A stretch of DNA of 64,000 bases, taken from JANQSP01 sp965237565 (GTDB lineage Bacteria > Bdellovibrionota > Bdellovibrionia > Bdellovibrionales > UBA1609). Positions 27,490 to 35,654 of the stretch are shown here, in pieces. Under the pieces are notes generated by a model that worked only from the letters and a program-made list of their open reading frames with translations, was not told the DNA's origin and ran no database searches. The DNA is taken from NCBI GenBank assembly GCA_965237565.1, contig OZ250145.1, forward strand, positions 992,001 to 1,056,000, given 5' to 3'. How positions within the stretch are numbered: position 1 is the stretch's first letter; every line of letters begins with the position of its first letter. Both the position numbers and the translations under genes were made by a program.

Positions 27490-28932
27490 CTAATTTTTCT
27501 TTTTGGCTTCCCAAGTACTTCCGAAAGGGGAGTCTTTCACTTCGATATTTTTCTCTAGAAGTTGCTTTCTGATTTCATCAGCCGCTTTGAAATCTTTACC
27601 CTTCCTAGCCAGTACTCTTCTTTGAACCATTTGTTCAATTTCTTCTCTGTTTACGTTATTTTTTTTCAAGAAGATATCATCCAAAGTTGTCAAGAATTTT
27701 GCTGGAGGTTCTTGAAATAAGCTCATGATTTTACCATATTTTTTAATTAATTTTTTTAAACAATCAGTCCAAAAAATCTCCTTTTCTGACAAAGTTTTTG
27801 TTTGATTTTGTTTTTCATTAAATTGTCGAATCAGTGTGAAAAACTCTGCCAAGGCCGAGGGAGTATTCAAATCATTGTCCAGAGCTTTCTCTATTTTTTT
27901 CTCTGCTTTCAATAAATCTTCTGGAGTTTTCCTATCTTCAGAAGACATTTCTTCTGCTGTTTTCAGGAAGCTATAGATGCGAGCCAAGGCCTGAATGGAT
28001 TGATTGATTGTATTTTCTGAAACTTCCGTAGGAGAGCGATAGTGTGAGGAGAGGACCAAGTATTTAAATATTTCTTCGTTATATGTTTCTAAAAAGCTTC
28101 GCATGCTCTTCTGATTCCCCAAAGACTTTGCCATTTTTTCTCCGGTGAAGGTGAACATATTGTTGTGGACCCAATATTTCACAAAGGTTTCTTTTTGCAC
28201 TCCTTGGGCTTGGGCTCTTTCATTTTCATGGTGAGGGAAAATGAGATCGGTTCCTCCTCCATGAATATCAATTTGTGAACCCAGCAAAGAGAAAATCATT
28301 GTCGTGCATTCAATATGCCATCCGGGCCGGCCATGTCCCCAAGGAGAAGACCATCCCGGTTCTTTTTCTGGACAGGATTTCCATAGAGCAAAATCACGAG
28401 AATCTTTTTTTCTCTCATCTTTTTCTATTCGTGCCTGATTCATCACTTCTGATTTTTTACGCCCGCTCAGTTCTCCGTAATCAGAAAAACTGGGAACATG
28501 ATAAAAAACATCCCCCTCTATGGAATAAGCTTTCCCTTTTTTACAGAGTTCTTCAATGAACCGAACCATGTCCGGAATGAATTGAGTTGCTTGGGGATTG
28601 AAGTCGTGATTTCTTAGTTTTAGCATTTGAAAATCTTTTTTGAATTCTCCAATATATGTATCGGCAATTTCCTTCATGGATCGCTTCTCTTCTTTTGCTC
28701 GGTTGAGAATTTTGTCATCAACATCTGTAAAATTATAGGCGTAAGTTACTTGGTAGCCTTTCTGTTCAAGCCACTCGCGAAAAAAATTGTAAAACACAGC
28801 CCCTCGAAAATTGCCAATGTGAAGAAAGTCATACACTGTGGGGCCACAACAATACATTTTCACTTTGGGAGGATGTAAAGGTACAAAAATTTCTTTTTTA
28901 TGAGTAAGACTGTTATAGATTTGTAAAGGCAT
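27490..28932 (-). CDS. cysS: Cysteinyl-tRNA synthetase
   Basis: Class I aminoacyl-tRNA synthetase of 480 residues charging tRNA-Cys. 'YCCGPTVYDFLHIGNFRG' carries the HIGH-type motif (HIGN) and the first Zn ligand. 'WHIECT' and 'HHENERAQAQG' hold the remaining Zn ligands, and 'KMAKSLGNQ' is the KMSKS-type loop. The start is the ATG at 28932, which shares its A with the TAA stop of the ferredoxin gene; the frame is open 21 codons further upstream but this ATG fits the family N-terminus ('LQIYNSLT'). The two genes form a coupled pair. Confidence 0.96.
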   Translation of the reverse strand: MPLQIYNSLTHKKEIFVPLHPPKVKMYCCGPTVYDFLHIGNFRGAVFYNFFREWLEQKGYQVTYAYNFTDVDDKILNRAKEEKRSMKEIADTYIGEFKKDFQMLKLRNHDFNPQATQFIPDMVRFIEELCKKGKAYSIEGDVFYHVPSFSDYGELSGRKKSEVMNQARIEKDERKKDSRDFALWKSCPEKEPGWSSPWGHGRPGWHIECTTMIFSLLGSQIDIHGGGTDLIFPHHENERAQAQGVQKETFVKYWVHNNMFTFTGEKMAKSLGNQKSMRSFLETYNEEIFKYLVLSSHYRSPTEVSENTINQSIQALARIYSFLKTAEEMSSEDRKTPEDLLKAEKKIEKALDNDLNTPSALAEFFTLIRQFNEKQNQTKTLSEKEIFWTDCLKKLIKKYGKIMSLFQEPPAKFLTTLDDIFLKKNNVNREEIEQMVQRRVLARKGKDFKAADEIRKQLLEKNIEVKDSPFGSTWEAKKKN

Positions 28933-29171
28933 TAGGTGCTTTCTCCATCGTTGTGGATCGCTTCCACCGGACAAGCTTCCATGGCTTCTTGGCAATGCTC
29001 TTTTTCTTCTTCCGTGTGTGGTTGCTGAAAAACATAAGCGTATGTCTCTTCTTCATCGAGTTTAAAATGTTTTTTTGCGACCAGAACACAGGCATCACAG
29101 GAAATGCATTCTAGGTCTACATAGTAGGGGCCAGCCACATTTTTTTTCGTTTTTTTCTTTTCAGCTTGCAT
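28932..29171 (-). CDS. Small [4Fe-4S] ferredoxin
   Basis: Acidic 79-residue ferredoxin. One cluster-binding set is visible, 'CISCDAC' plus a distant 'ACPVEAI', i.e. CxxCxxC...CP, giving a single [4Fe-4S] cluster. The region between the cysteine groups is long and acidic, as in monocluster ferredoxins. I start it at the ATG at 29171 with TTGGGA upstream; GTG or TTG codons five and four codons earlier are possible. Translation is coupled to cysS (TAATG). Its electron-transfer partner cannot be named; the radical SAM enzymes MtaB and the lyase-like gene near 61500 are possible clients (inference). Confidence 0.85.
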   Translation of the reverse strand: MQAEKKKTKKNVAGPYYVDLECISCDACVLVAKKHFKLDEEETYAYVFQQPHTEEEKEHCQEAMEACPVEAIHNDGEST

Positions 29172-29448
29172 AAAAAATCCCAACACTTATTATCCCATGA
29201 AGCCACTGGTTCTGCAACTTGCAAGACCTGTGAGGGGAGTGTTGCAGAAACACAAAAAAGGATTGCCATAAGGGAGGCAGAGGTTATAAGAAAGAAATGG
29301 CGAAGAGCAAAAATATATCATGAACATAGAAAACAAAATCACGAAGGAAAATTTGAGAAATTTCAAGTTTTGTCGACATTCAACTTCTATCCAGTTACAG
29401 TCGTAGGAAACAGCTTGCACTCACCGTGAAAGAAAGGAAAAGACGGAT

Positions 29449-29991
29449 ATGGAAAAAGATTTTTTAATTAAAAATCTAAGTAATTTTAAGCAGATATCTA
29501 TAAAGATTAAAAAGTTTCCTCACTTTAAGGGGGAACTCCCTTCTTACGAAAGCACCTGGGCCAGTGGCTTTGATGTGCGTGCTCAGCTTTCATCTAAAAA
29601 GGCTCTGGCCCCTTTTGAAAGGTCTTTGATTCCTACGGGCCTAGCTTTTGAAATTCCCAGAGGTTTTGAACTGCAAGTGCGTCCCCGAAGCGGTCTCTCC
29701 TTGAAAACAGGGCTGTCCATACCCAATTCCCCAGGGACCATTGACTCTGACTACAGAGGAGAACTAAAAGTCATTGTGATCAATGTATCAAAAACAGAGC
29801 TCGTCATTGAGGACCAACAAAGAGTGGCTCAAGTGGTTTTATGTCCGATTTTTCAAGCTCAATTTGTCTTAACTGAAGAGCTCAGTCACACAACAAGAGG
29901 GGAAAAAGGATTTGGATCCACAGGTGTCTTAACTGAAGAGCTCAGTCACACAAGCAAAGAGGAAAAAGGTTTTCAATCCAAAGGTGTCTAG
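29449..29991 (+). CDS. dut: dUTPase with duplicated C-terminal motif
   Basis: Trimeric dUTP pyrophosphatase that hydrolyses dUTP to dUMP and PPi. Motif 1 'SGFDVRA', motif 2 'PRSGLSLKTG', motif 3 'GTIDSDYRGEL' and motif 4 'QRVAQVV' are present. Motif 5 appears as 'RGEKGFGSTG' and is followed by a second, degenerate 20-residue copy ending 'KEEKGFQSKGV'. The 180-residue length exceeds the usual ~150 because of this duplication and an N-terminal extension of about 20 residues. It is followed by a GTG-start gene after 3 bp and is probably the head of the dut-...-mutL-miaA transcript. Confidence 0.95.
   Translation: MEKDFLIKNLSNFKQISIKIKKFPHFKGELPSYESTWASGFDVRAQLSSKKALAPFERSLIPTGLAFEIPRGFELQVRPRSGLSLKTGLSIPNSPGTIDSDYRGELKVIVINVSKTELVIEDQQRVAQVVLCPIFQAQFVLTEELSHTTRGEKGFGSTGVLTEELSHTSKEEKGFQSKGV
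29866..29985 (+). repeat. 60-bp tandem duplication at the 3' end of dut
   Basis: Two 60-bp units, at 29866-29925 and 29926-29985, with identical starts ('GTCTTAACTGAAGAGCTCAG...') and several substitutions later. Each encodes 20 residues beginning 'VLTEELSHT', so the duplication is in frame and adds a second motif-5-like tail. Confidence 0.95.
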
Positions 29992-29994
29992 GTA

Positions 29995-30909
29995 GTGAAG
30001 CTCATTTTCTCTTTATTTTTTCTCTTTCTCACGCCAGTAGCACTGGGAAAAATAGAACCAAAAGTTCTCCCTTCTCATTTACAGAAAGCCTACATCATCC
30101 AAAGGCAGGCAATCGTTTACGCACGTCCCAATTTTGACTCTTTGCAAATCACGAGCATTCCAGCGGGCGAACTAGTTACCCTTACAAAAAAAATCTATCG
30201 TCCCCAATCGAATTTTGGAACTTTTTATCGCATCTACATCACTCGTCCAAAAAAAATGAGAGCCTACATTTCAGAGATAGACGTAGTTCCTCGTTATGTG
30301 CAGTCAGGTTCAGGATATAAGCTGAATGATTTTTTTGTTCAGACGAAAAAAAAACTTCACCACATAAAAGACTTTCAAGCCAACAGATCGAAATTTGAAG
30401 GCGGGATGGATTTGAGTGACAAATCCATCCCGCAAACTCAGCAGATTGGAATGACCATTGCTTACAATTGGATGAACTATTCCTCCAGTGAGAAATTCAT
30501 AGGCTCTTGGTTCTTCAATCTCAAATGGAGCGGGCATGACACACCTGTCAAAAATATTCCGACAGATCTTCAACTGGGATTTTCTATCTCTCCCATAATG
30601 ATGAAAGATATTTTTTTGAAAAGAGGTCTCATTGTGATAGGAGAATTTGTGTTTAAGCTTCCATTAGTGGATTTTCCCTACTTGATGGCCTATATAGGAG
30701 GTGGATTGATGTTGAAATGGAAAATACCTCTTGTTCCCTCGGATCCAGCCATCCCCTCCAAAGTAGGAACTGGGCCACTGGTTTCTTCTGGATTCAGTTT
30801 TAAAATGAAGGAGCGATTTTTTTTGAATGTGGAAGGAAAATTTTACTATGATTTTCAAGAAAGTCGTTATTTCCCATCTCTTTCAGGAGGAGTTCTCATT
30901 GGATTCTAA
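29995..30909 (+). CDS. Secreted protein with SH3-like N-terminal region
   Basis: Protein of 304 residues starting at GTG, 3 bp after dut. The signal peptide is 'MKLIFSLFFLFLTPVALGK'. Residues about 30-100 ('AIVYARPNFDSLQITSIPAG' to 'MRAYISEIDVVP') match the pattern of a bacterial SH3-like domain, often a cell-wall or peptide binder. The remainder (about 130-304) consists of aromatic beta-strands ending '...LSGGVLIGF' with a terminal Phe, as in an outer-membrane barrel. It lies between dut and mutL, which says little about its role. No family is recognised. Confidence 0.8.
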   Translation: MKLIFSLFFLFLTPVALGKIEPKVLPSHLQKAYIIQRQAIVYARPNFDSLQITSIPAGELVTLTKKIYRPQSNFGTFYRIYITRPKKMRAYISEIDVVPRYVQSGSGYKLNDFFVQTKKKLHHIKDFQANRSKFEGGMDLSDKSIPQTQQIGMTIAYNWMNYSSSEKFIGSWFFNLKWSGHDTPVKNIPTDLQLGFSISPIMMKDIFLKRGLIVIGEFVFKLPLVDFPYLMAYIGGGLMLKWKIPLVPSDPAIPSKVGTGPLVSSGFSFKMKERFFLNVEGKFYYDFQESRYFPSLSGGVLIGF

Positions 30910-30927
30910 GCGACTAGGAAATTTCTA

Positions 30928-32817
30928 ATGCTTCTTCCCACGATTCATCAATTACCTCAAGATGTAGTGAACCAAATAGCGGCAGGAGAAGTGGTCGAGC
31001 GACCAGCTCACTTGGTGAAGGAATTGATTGAAAATTCCCTAGACGCTGGAGCCACTGAGATTGAGTTGCATTTTTCTGAGGGAGGTCGCTTTGTCCAAAT
31101 TCGAGATGATGGTTATGGAATCAAAAGTTCTGAATTGCATCTGGCCCTTCTTCCTCACAGCACGAGCAAAATCAATTCCTCGGCAGATCTTTGGAAAGTG
31201 AATAGTTATGGTTTTAGAGGAGAGGCCTTAGCCAGTATGGCAGCGGTTAGCGATTTGACTCTGATTTCAAAGCCGGTCAATCAAAAAGAGGGAGCTTCCT
31301 TGAGGAGCCAATTTGGTCAAACAGAGAAGCTCTCTTCCATGAGTGCGCTCAATGGAACCACTGTTATCGTGAAAAATCTTTTTCAAAACATTCCAGCTCG
31401 AATGAAATTTCTAAAGTCAGAAGCTTCTGAAACCACTGCAATCAAAAATGTTTTGAAGGCTTTGGCGCTCTCTTCTCCCCATATTAGATTTCGAATTCTA
31501 AATAAAAATCGTCTATTATTTTATTGGCCAAAAGCAAAAAATTTACAAGAAAGAGCAAAGCAAGTTTTGTCTTTGGAAAATTCTTTCTACACAAAGTCAA
31601 AATACATGGATGTTCACATAGAGGCTGTGTTTTGTCCTCCCAATCATGTGGCCCACAACCGACGTCAAATGTGGTTTTTTGTAGGAGGTCGTTGGGTATC
31701 AGAAGATAGCACTCTCTACTCAGCCGTTTTGTTAGCCTACAGAAGTTTGCTCATGCAGGGGGAATACCCTATCATAGTGCTAAATCTCAATTGTCGTCCA
31801 GAAGATCTGGATGTAAATGTACATCCCGCAAAATCCAAAGTGCGATTTAAAAATTCTTCTCTCGTTTTTAAGGCGGTTCAGCAGAGTTTGCGATCTGTTC
31901 TGGAGGGGACGCCTTGGTTAAAAATGGATCATTCCAAGAAAAAAATGCAAACAGAAAAAGCACTCACTTTTCCAGAGCAAAAGTTTTTTACCCAAACTCA
32001 GTTCCACAAAAAAAAATCTTTCTCCAATTTTACCCCTTCGCCCTCTTTTGAAAGGAAAGATAGTTCTCTTGCTTCTGCTATCAAGGGCATGAAAATGGAG
32101 CTCAGTGGGGAGGTTCCAAATGGGCAAGAAAGGACTATGAATCCTAGCAAACAAGGGAGTGAAGTTAGAGACATTGAGGTTGGGGAATCTAAAGACCTTC
32201 ATGCTAGCGAATCCGGAGCCAGTAAAAAAAATTATTGGTCTTCTTTGGATATTCTCTGCCAAGCTCACTCTACTTACCTAATCGTCCAATCTTCTCAGGC
32301 TATCATTTTCATTGATCAGCACGCTGCCCATGAAAGAGTGCTCTATGAGCGTTTGATGCGGTCTTGGAAGAAGGGAGAATCAGATGTGCAAAATCGTTTG
32401 ATTCCTCTTGTTGTAAATCTAGATGAATCTTTAGCGGATGGTATTTTTTCCGTCAAAGATGAGTTGTCAAAAATTGGCTTGCTCATGGAGCGTTCGGGAC
32501 CAGACAGTTTGGTGATTCATTCTTCCCCCTGCTTGCTCAAAGACAGTGCGATCCAAAAAGTACTCACCCAGCTGGGTGAGGAGATGAAGTCTCAGGGAGG
32601 AAGCTTTGCCATTGAAAAGAAAGTCTCTGATCTTTGTGCCACTTTGTCTTGTCACTCAGCCATTCGAGCGGGCCAAGTTATGGGACCCGGTGAAATCAAG
32701 GAGCTTTTGGTCCAAATGGATGAGTTTGCTTTGGGCAGTTTTTGTCCTCATGGTCGCCCAGTTTTCGTGGAGTATCCTCTCTCTCGCTTGGAAAGAGACT
32801 TTGGTCGCCGAATCTGA
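30928..32817 (+). CDS. mutL: DNA mismatch repair protein MutL (endonuclease type)
   Basis: Mismatch-repair endonuclease of 629 residues. The GHKL ATPase domain shows 'NQIAAGEVVERPAHLVKELIEN' (split here from 'SLDAGATEI'), 'DDGYGI' and 'GFRGEAL'. A charged linker covers about residues 330-430. The C-terminal domain has the nuclease motif 'FIDQHAAHERVLYERL' plus 'SCHSAIRAGQ' and 'FCPHGRPV', so it can nick DNA itself. That fits a system without MutH and Dam-directed nicking. It is expected to act with MutS, which is not in the window. Confidence 0.96.
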   Translation: MLLPTIHQLPQDVVNQIAAGEVVERPAHLVKELIENSLDAGATEIELHFSEGGRFVQIRDDGYGIKSSELHLALLPHSTSKINSSADLWKVNSYGFRGEALASMAAVSDLTLISKPVNQKEGASLRSQFGQTEKLSSMSALNGTTVIVKNLFQNIPARMKFLKSEASETTAIKNVLKALALSSPHIRFRILNKNRLLFYWPKAKNLQERAKQVLSLENSFYTKSKYMDVHIEAVFCPPNHVAHNRRQMWFFVGGRWVSEDSTLYSAVLLAYRSLLMQGEYPIIVLNLNCRPEDLDVNVHPAKSKVRFKNSSLVFKAVQQSLRSVLEGTPWLKMDHSKKKMQTEKALTFPEQKFFTQTQFHKKKSFSNFTPSPSFERKDSSLASAIKGMKMELSGEVPNGQERTMNPSKQGSEVRDIEVGESKDLHASESGASKKNYWSSLDILCQAHSTYLIVQSSQAIIFIDQHAAHERVLYERLMRSWKKGESDVQNRLIPLVVNLDESLADGIFSVKDELSKIGLLMERSGPDSLVIHSSPCLLKDSAIQKVLTQLGEEMKSQGGSFAIEKKVSDLCATLSCHSAIRAGQVMGPGEIKELLVQMDEFALGSFCPHGRPVFVEYPLSRLERDFGRRI

Positions 32818-33760
32818 ATCCACGCTTCCTAGATCGGAAGCTACCCAGTTTCATGGTCTCATTTTTATTGTTGGTCCAACAGCCGTTGGAAAAACAAACT
32901 TGTCATTATTCTTATCCGAAAAATTGCCAGCCTCCGTTTTGAATTGTGACAGCATCTCTATGTTTAAGGGGCTGAACATTGGCTCCGCCAAACCTTCTTT
33001 CAAATATTTAAAAAAGAAAGAATGCTTTTTTCTTTTCGATGAATGGACTCCGCCTTTTGTTTGCACAGCCGGTGAATTTCGTAAAAAAGCTCTGGCAGTT
33101 TTAAAAGCACAGTTGCCCAAACAGATAGTTTTGGCGGTGGGAGGAAGCGGTTTTTACATTCAAGCTTTAGAAAAAGGCATGTATCCAGTCAAAAAAGTGG
33201 ATTCAAAAATCAAAAAAAAATTACAGAAGCTACAAAAAGAAAAGGGAGCTCAGTATTTGTACTCTTTGTTGCAATCCATTGATCCAGAGTACGCAAAAAA
33301 AATATCTCCCAATGATAACTACAGAATCTTTAGGGGACTTTGTCTTGCTTTTTCAGAGAAAAAAACTCCCTCGGTGATTCAATCTTCTTTTCGAGAGAAA
33401 AATTTACCCTATTCAACTCATAAGCTTGGTCTCTATTTGCCAAAGGAAGTTTTGCTCGAAAGAGTAAAGGCTCGAACAGATCAAATGTTGAGAGCTGGTT
33501 TGGTAGAAGAAGTGGAATCTCTTTTGAAGCAAGGGTTTGAAAACTGGCCACTGATGAAAAGCGTGGGATATGGGGAATGCATGTTGTTTCTAAAAAATCA
33601 GTTATCGGAAGAGGAACTAAAGAGCAGAATTATCACTCGCACAATGCAATTGGCAAAAAAGCAAATGTCTTGGTTCAAAAGGGACCAGAGTATCAAATGG
33701 TATGTAGCTACGACTCCTCCGGAAACTCTCTATGGGGAATTGAAAAAACAATACTTATGA
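32801..33760 (+). CDS. miaA: tRNA dimethylallyltransferase MiaA
   Basis: Transfers the dimethylallyl group from DMAPP to A37 of UNN-decoding tRNAs. 'FIVGPTAVGKTNLSLFLS' near residue 23 is the P-loop; 'LNCDSISMFKGLNIGSAKP' and 'AVGGSGFYIQAL' are the conserved core, and 'SVGYGECMLFL' the C-terminal motif. The frame is open back to 32606 inside mutL, which would make it too long. I start it at TTG 32801 (319 residues, normal size) because GGAAAGAG lies just upstream; that gives a 17-nt overlap with mutL. Confidence 0.93.
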   Translation: MVAESESTLPRSEATQFHGLIFIVGPTAVGKTNLSLFLSEKLPASVLNCDSISMFKGLNIGSAKPSFKYLKKKECFFLFDEWTPPFVCTAGEFRKKALAVLKAQLPKQIVLAVGGSGFYIQALEKGMYPVKKVDSKIKKKLQKLQKEKGAQYLYSLLQSIDPEYAKKISPNDNYRIFRGLCLAFSEKKTPSVIQSSFREKNLPYSTHKLGLYLPKEVLLERVKARTDQMLRAGLVEEVESLLKQGFENWPLMKSVGYGECMLFLKNQLSEEELKSRIITRTMQLAKKQMSWFKRDQSIKWYVATTPPETLYGELKKQYL

Positions 33761-33835
33761 TAAAAAATATGTTACAAGAGATTTTTTTGATCCAAAAAAT
33801 GATTATATTAATGAGTCGCTGTTAAGGAGTTGCCA

Positions 33836-34711
33836 ATGAAAAGTATGACCGGATACGGAGTGAGTCATTCACATAAAAGTGATTATGGAATCGAAGTAAT
33901 TGTGCAATCTTTTAACAGTCGATATCTGGAATTAGACGTGCAAGTTCTTCCCTTCCATGCTTCCCTGAAAGGAGATGTAAGGAAGGTGATTCAAAAGCAT
34001 TTTTTGCGTGGTCATATTGACGTCACTGTAAATCGCAATCCCAAATGGCCAAAGAAGGAAGTGAAAATTTCTTGGAATCGCAAACAAGCCTCTCGCTGGA
34101 AAACAATTTATAACCAGATGGCAAAAAAACTGAATATGAAAAACAATCTGGACTTGCTCACTTTAGCGAATCAAACATCCGTATTGGAAGCCTTTTCTTG
34201 GTCTGCTTCTCTTTCCGCTCAGGAAAAAAAGACTGTAAGAAGATTGGTGAAAAAGGCCATCCAACTTTGTGAAAGAGAAAGAGTGCGTGAGGGCAAGGTT
34301 CTCAAAAAAGATTTTCAAAAACATCTTCGGGATTTGTCTCGTTCTTTGCGTTTCATTCAATCTCGTTCTGCTCTCAATAAAAAAAAAGTTTATAAAATTT
34401 TAGGAAGAAGAAGAGCTTTTAGAAACAAAAAAAAACGTCGTCCAAACGCCGAAGAGATGAATGAAACTGTGCTCAACCGGATGGATATTGCCGAAGAATT
34501 GAGTCGCTTAAAAGGACACACAAAAGTTTTTCAATCTCTCGTTCGATCTCGTTCCCAAGTGGGAAAAAGGATGGGATTTTATCTCCAAGAAATGGTTCGC
34601 GAGGTCAATACTATTGGGGCCAAGTCTCAAGATTTTCCCATTGCACAAAAAGTGATACTTGCAAAAACTTTCATTGAGAGAATGAAAGAGCAAGTCCAAA
34701 ATGTGGAGTAA
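33836..34711 (+). CDS. yicC: YicC/YloC-family endoribonuclease
   Basis: Protein of 291 residues with the family start 'MKSMTGYG' and the C-terminal 'EMVREVNTIGAKSQD'. YicC proteins have recently been linked to endoribonuclease activity and RNA decay; the family also carries DUF1732 near the C-terminus. The ATG at 33836 is chosen because TAAGGAG (33823-33829) is ideally spaced from it, while the TTG at 33830 is too close to that site. It overlaps gmk by 11 nt. The yicC-gmk-rpoZ-rel order is widespread in bacteria. Confidence 0.93.
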   Translation: MKSMTGYGVSHSHKSDYGIEVIVQSFNSRYLELDVQVLPFHASLKGDVRKVIQKHFLRGHIDVTVNRNPKWPKKEVKISWNRKQASRWKTIYNQMAKKLNMKNNLDLLTLANQTSVLEAFSWSASLSAQEKKTVRRLVKKAIQLCERERVREGKVLKKDFQKHLRDLSRSLRFIQSRSALNKKKVYKILGRRRAFRNKKKRRPNAEEMNETVLNRMDIAEELSRLKGHTKVFQSLVRSRSQVGKRMGFYLQEMVREVNTIGAKSQDFPIAQKVILAKTFIERMKEQVQNVE

Positions 34712-35303
34712 AAATACATTGAGCCAAACAAAAAAAAACAGATCACTGATCGTCTTATCCGGCCCCAGCGGTGCAGGAAAATCCACCCTACTTGAGCATT
34801 TATTGTCCTCTAGCGAGGACCAAAAAATAACCACTTTCATCTCTTACACCACTCGTCCTCGCAGAAAATTTGAAAAAGAGGGACAAAATTACCATTTTAT
34901 TACCAATGAAGAGTTTCATTATCTGAAGAAGCAGGATTTTTTTTTGGAATGGACGCATGTCTATAACTACTACTATGGGAGTCCTGCTCAGAAAGTTGAG
35001 GAGCTTTTAAGTCAAGGAAAAGTAATCATAAAGGACATGGATTTGAAGGGAGCAGAATTTATAAAAGCACATTTTCCGCAAAGTTTGAGGATTTTTATTT
35101 CGCCTCCCTCTGTGGAAGTTTTAATGAATCGCATTCAGAATCGGGGCGAAGAGAGTGAAGCAGACATGTTACTTCGCAAACAATTGGTGGAAGAACAAAT
35201 GAAACAAGCCTCTGAGTTTGATCACCAAATTATCAATGATGAACTCTCAGAAAGTTTGAAAAGGATCAAAAAAATCATTGCATTTTCTATCGGACCGAGC
35301 TAA
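34701..35303 (+). CDS. gmk: Guanylate kinase
   Basis: Phosphorylates GMP to GDP using ATP. The 200-residue protein has the P-loop 'LSGPSGAGKST' near residue 19, 'FISYTTRPRRKFEKEGQNYHF' (GMP-binding region, given in part) and 'FIxPPSxEVL'-like 'IFISPPSVEVLMNRI'. The ATG lies inside the end of yicC, so translation is coupled. It supplies GDP/GTP, the substrate of the Rel enzyme encoded two genes downstream. Confidence 0.97.
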   Translation: MWSKNTLSQTKKNRSLIVLSGPSGAGKSTLLEHLLSSSEDQKITTFISYTTRPRRKFEKEGQNYHFITNEEFHYLKKQDFFLEWTHVYNYYYGSPAQKVEELLSQGKVIIKDMDLKGAEFIKAHFPQSLRIFISPPSVEVLMNRIQNRGEESEADMLLRKQLVEEQMKQASEFDHQIINDELSESLKRIKKIIAFSIGPS

Positions 35304-35344
35304 TTACTGTAGAAAGAGATTACTGAGAACAAAGAGGGTTTTGA

Positions 35345-35608
35345 ATGGCTAGGGTGACTGTCGAAGACTGCTTAACAAAGGTATCCAACCGCTTTGCTTT
35401 GGTGGCCTTAGTGACCAAACGAGTGAAACAGTTTTTAAAAGGTGATGAGTGTCTGGTAAAGAAAAAAAATAATATTGTAGTGAATGCATTGCGAGAAGTG
35501 GCAGCGGATAAAATTACTTTTGATTATGGAGAGATGCCCCCAGACAAACAATTGGAAGAAGATTTAAAAGTGGGACGAGAACAACCTCGGCGTTTTTTAC
35601 CCAAGTAA
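35345..35608 (+). CDS. rpoZ: RNA polymerase omega subunit
   Basis: Small RNA-polymerase assembly subunit of 87 residues. 'MARVTVEDCLTKVSNRFALVALVTKRVKQ' matches omega (the usual 'NRFELVLLATKRAR' motif). AAAGAGGG lies upstream of the ATG. It follows gmk and precedes rel by 46 bp; omega is also part of a (p)ppGpp binding site in proteobacterial polymerase, a fitting neighbour. Confidence 0.95.
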   Translation: MARVTVEDCLTKVSNRFALVALVTKRVKQFLKGDECLVKKKNNIVVNALREVAADKITFDYGEMPPDKQLEEDLKVGREQPRRFLPK

Positions 35609-35654
35609 TTATTTTATAGTCTTTTTTCAGTAAATAGATTATGATCTCCTGCGT

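Noticed and set aside
29190..29366. Small Cys-rich secreted peptide on the minus strand upstream of the ferredoxin gene
   Set aside because: A hydrophobic stretch is present but the TTG start has no ribosome binding site and nothing is recognisable. The 29187-29448 gap otherwise shows nothing clear.
32606..32800. Longer miaA inside mutL
   Set aside because: It would add 65 residues of shadow-frame sequence with no MiaA similarity.
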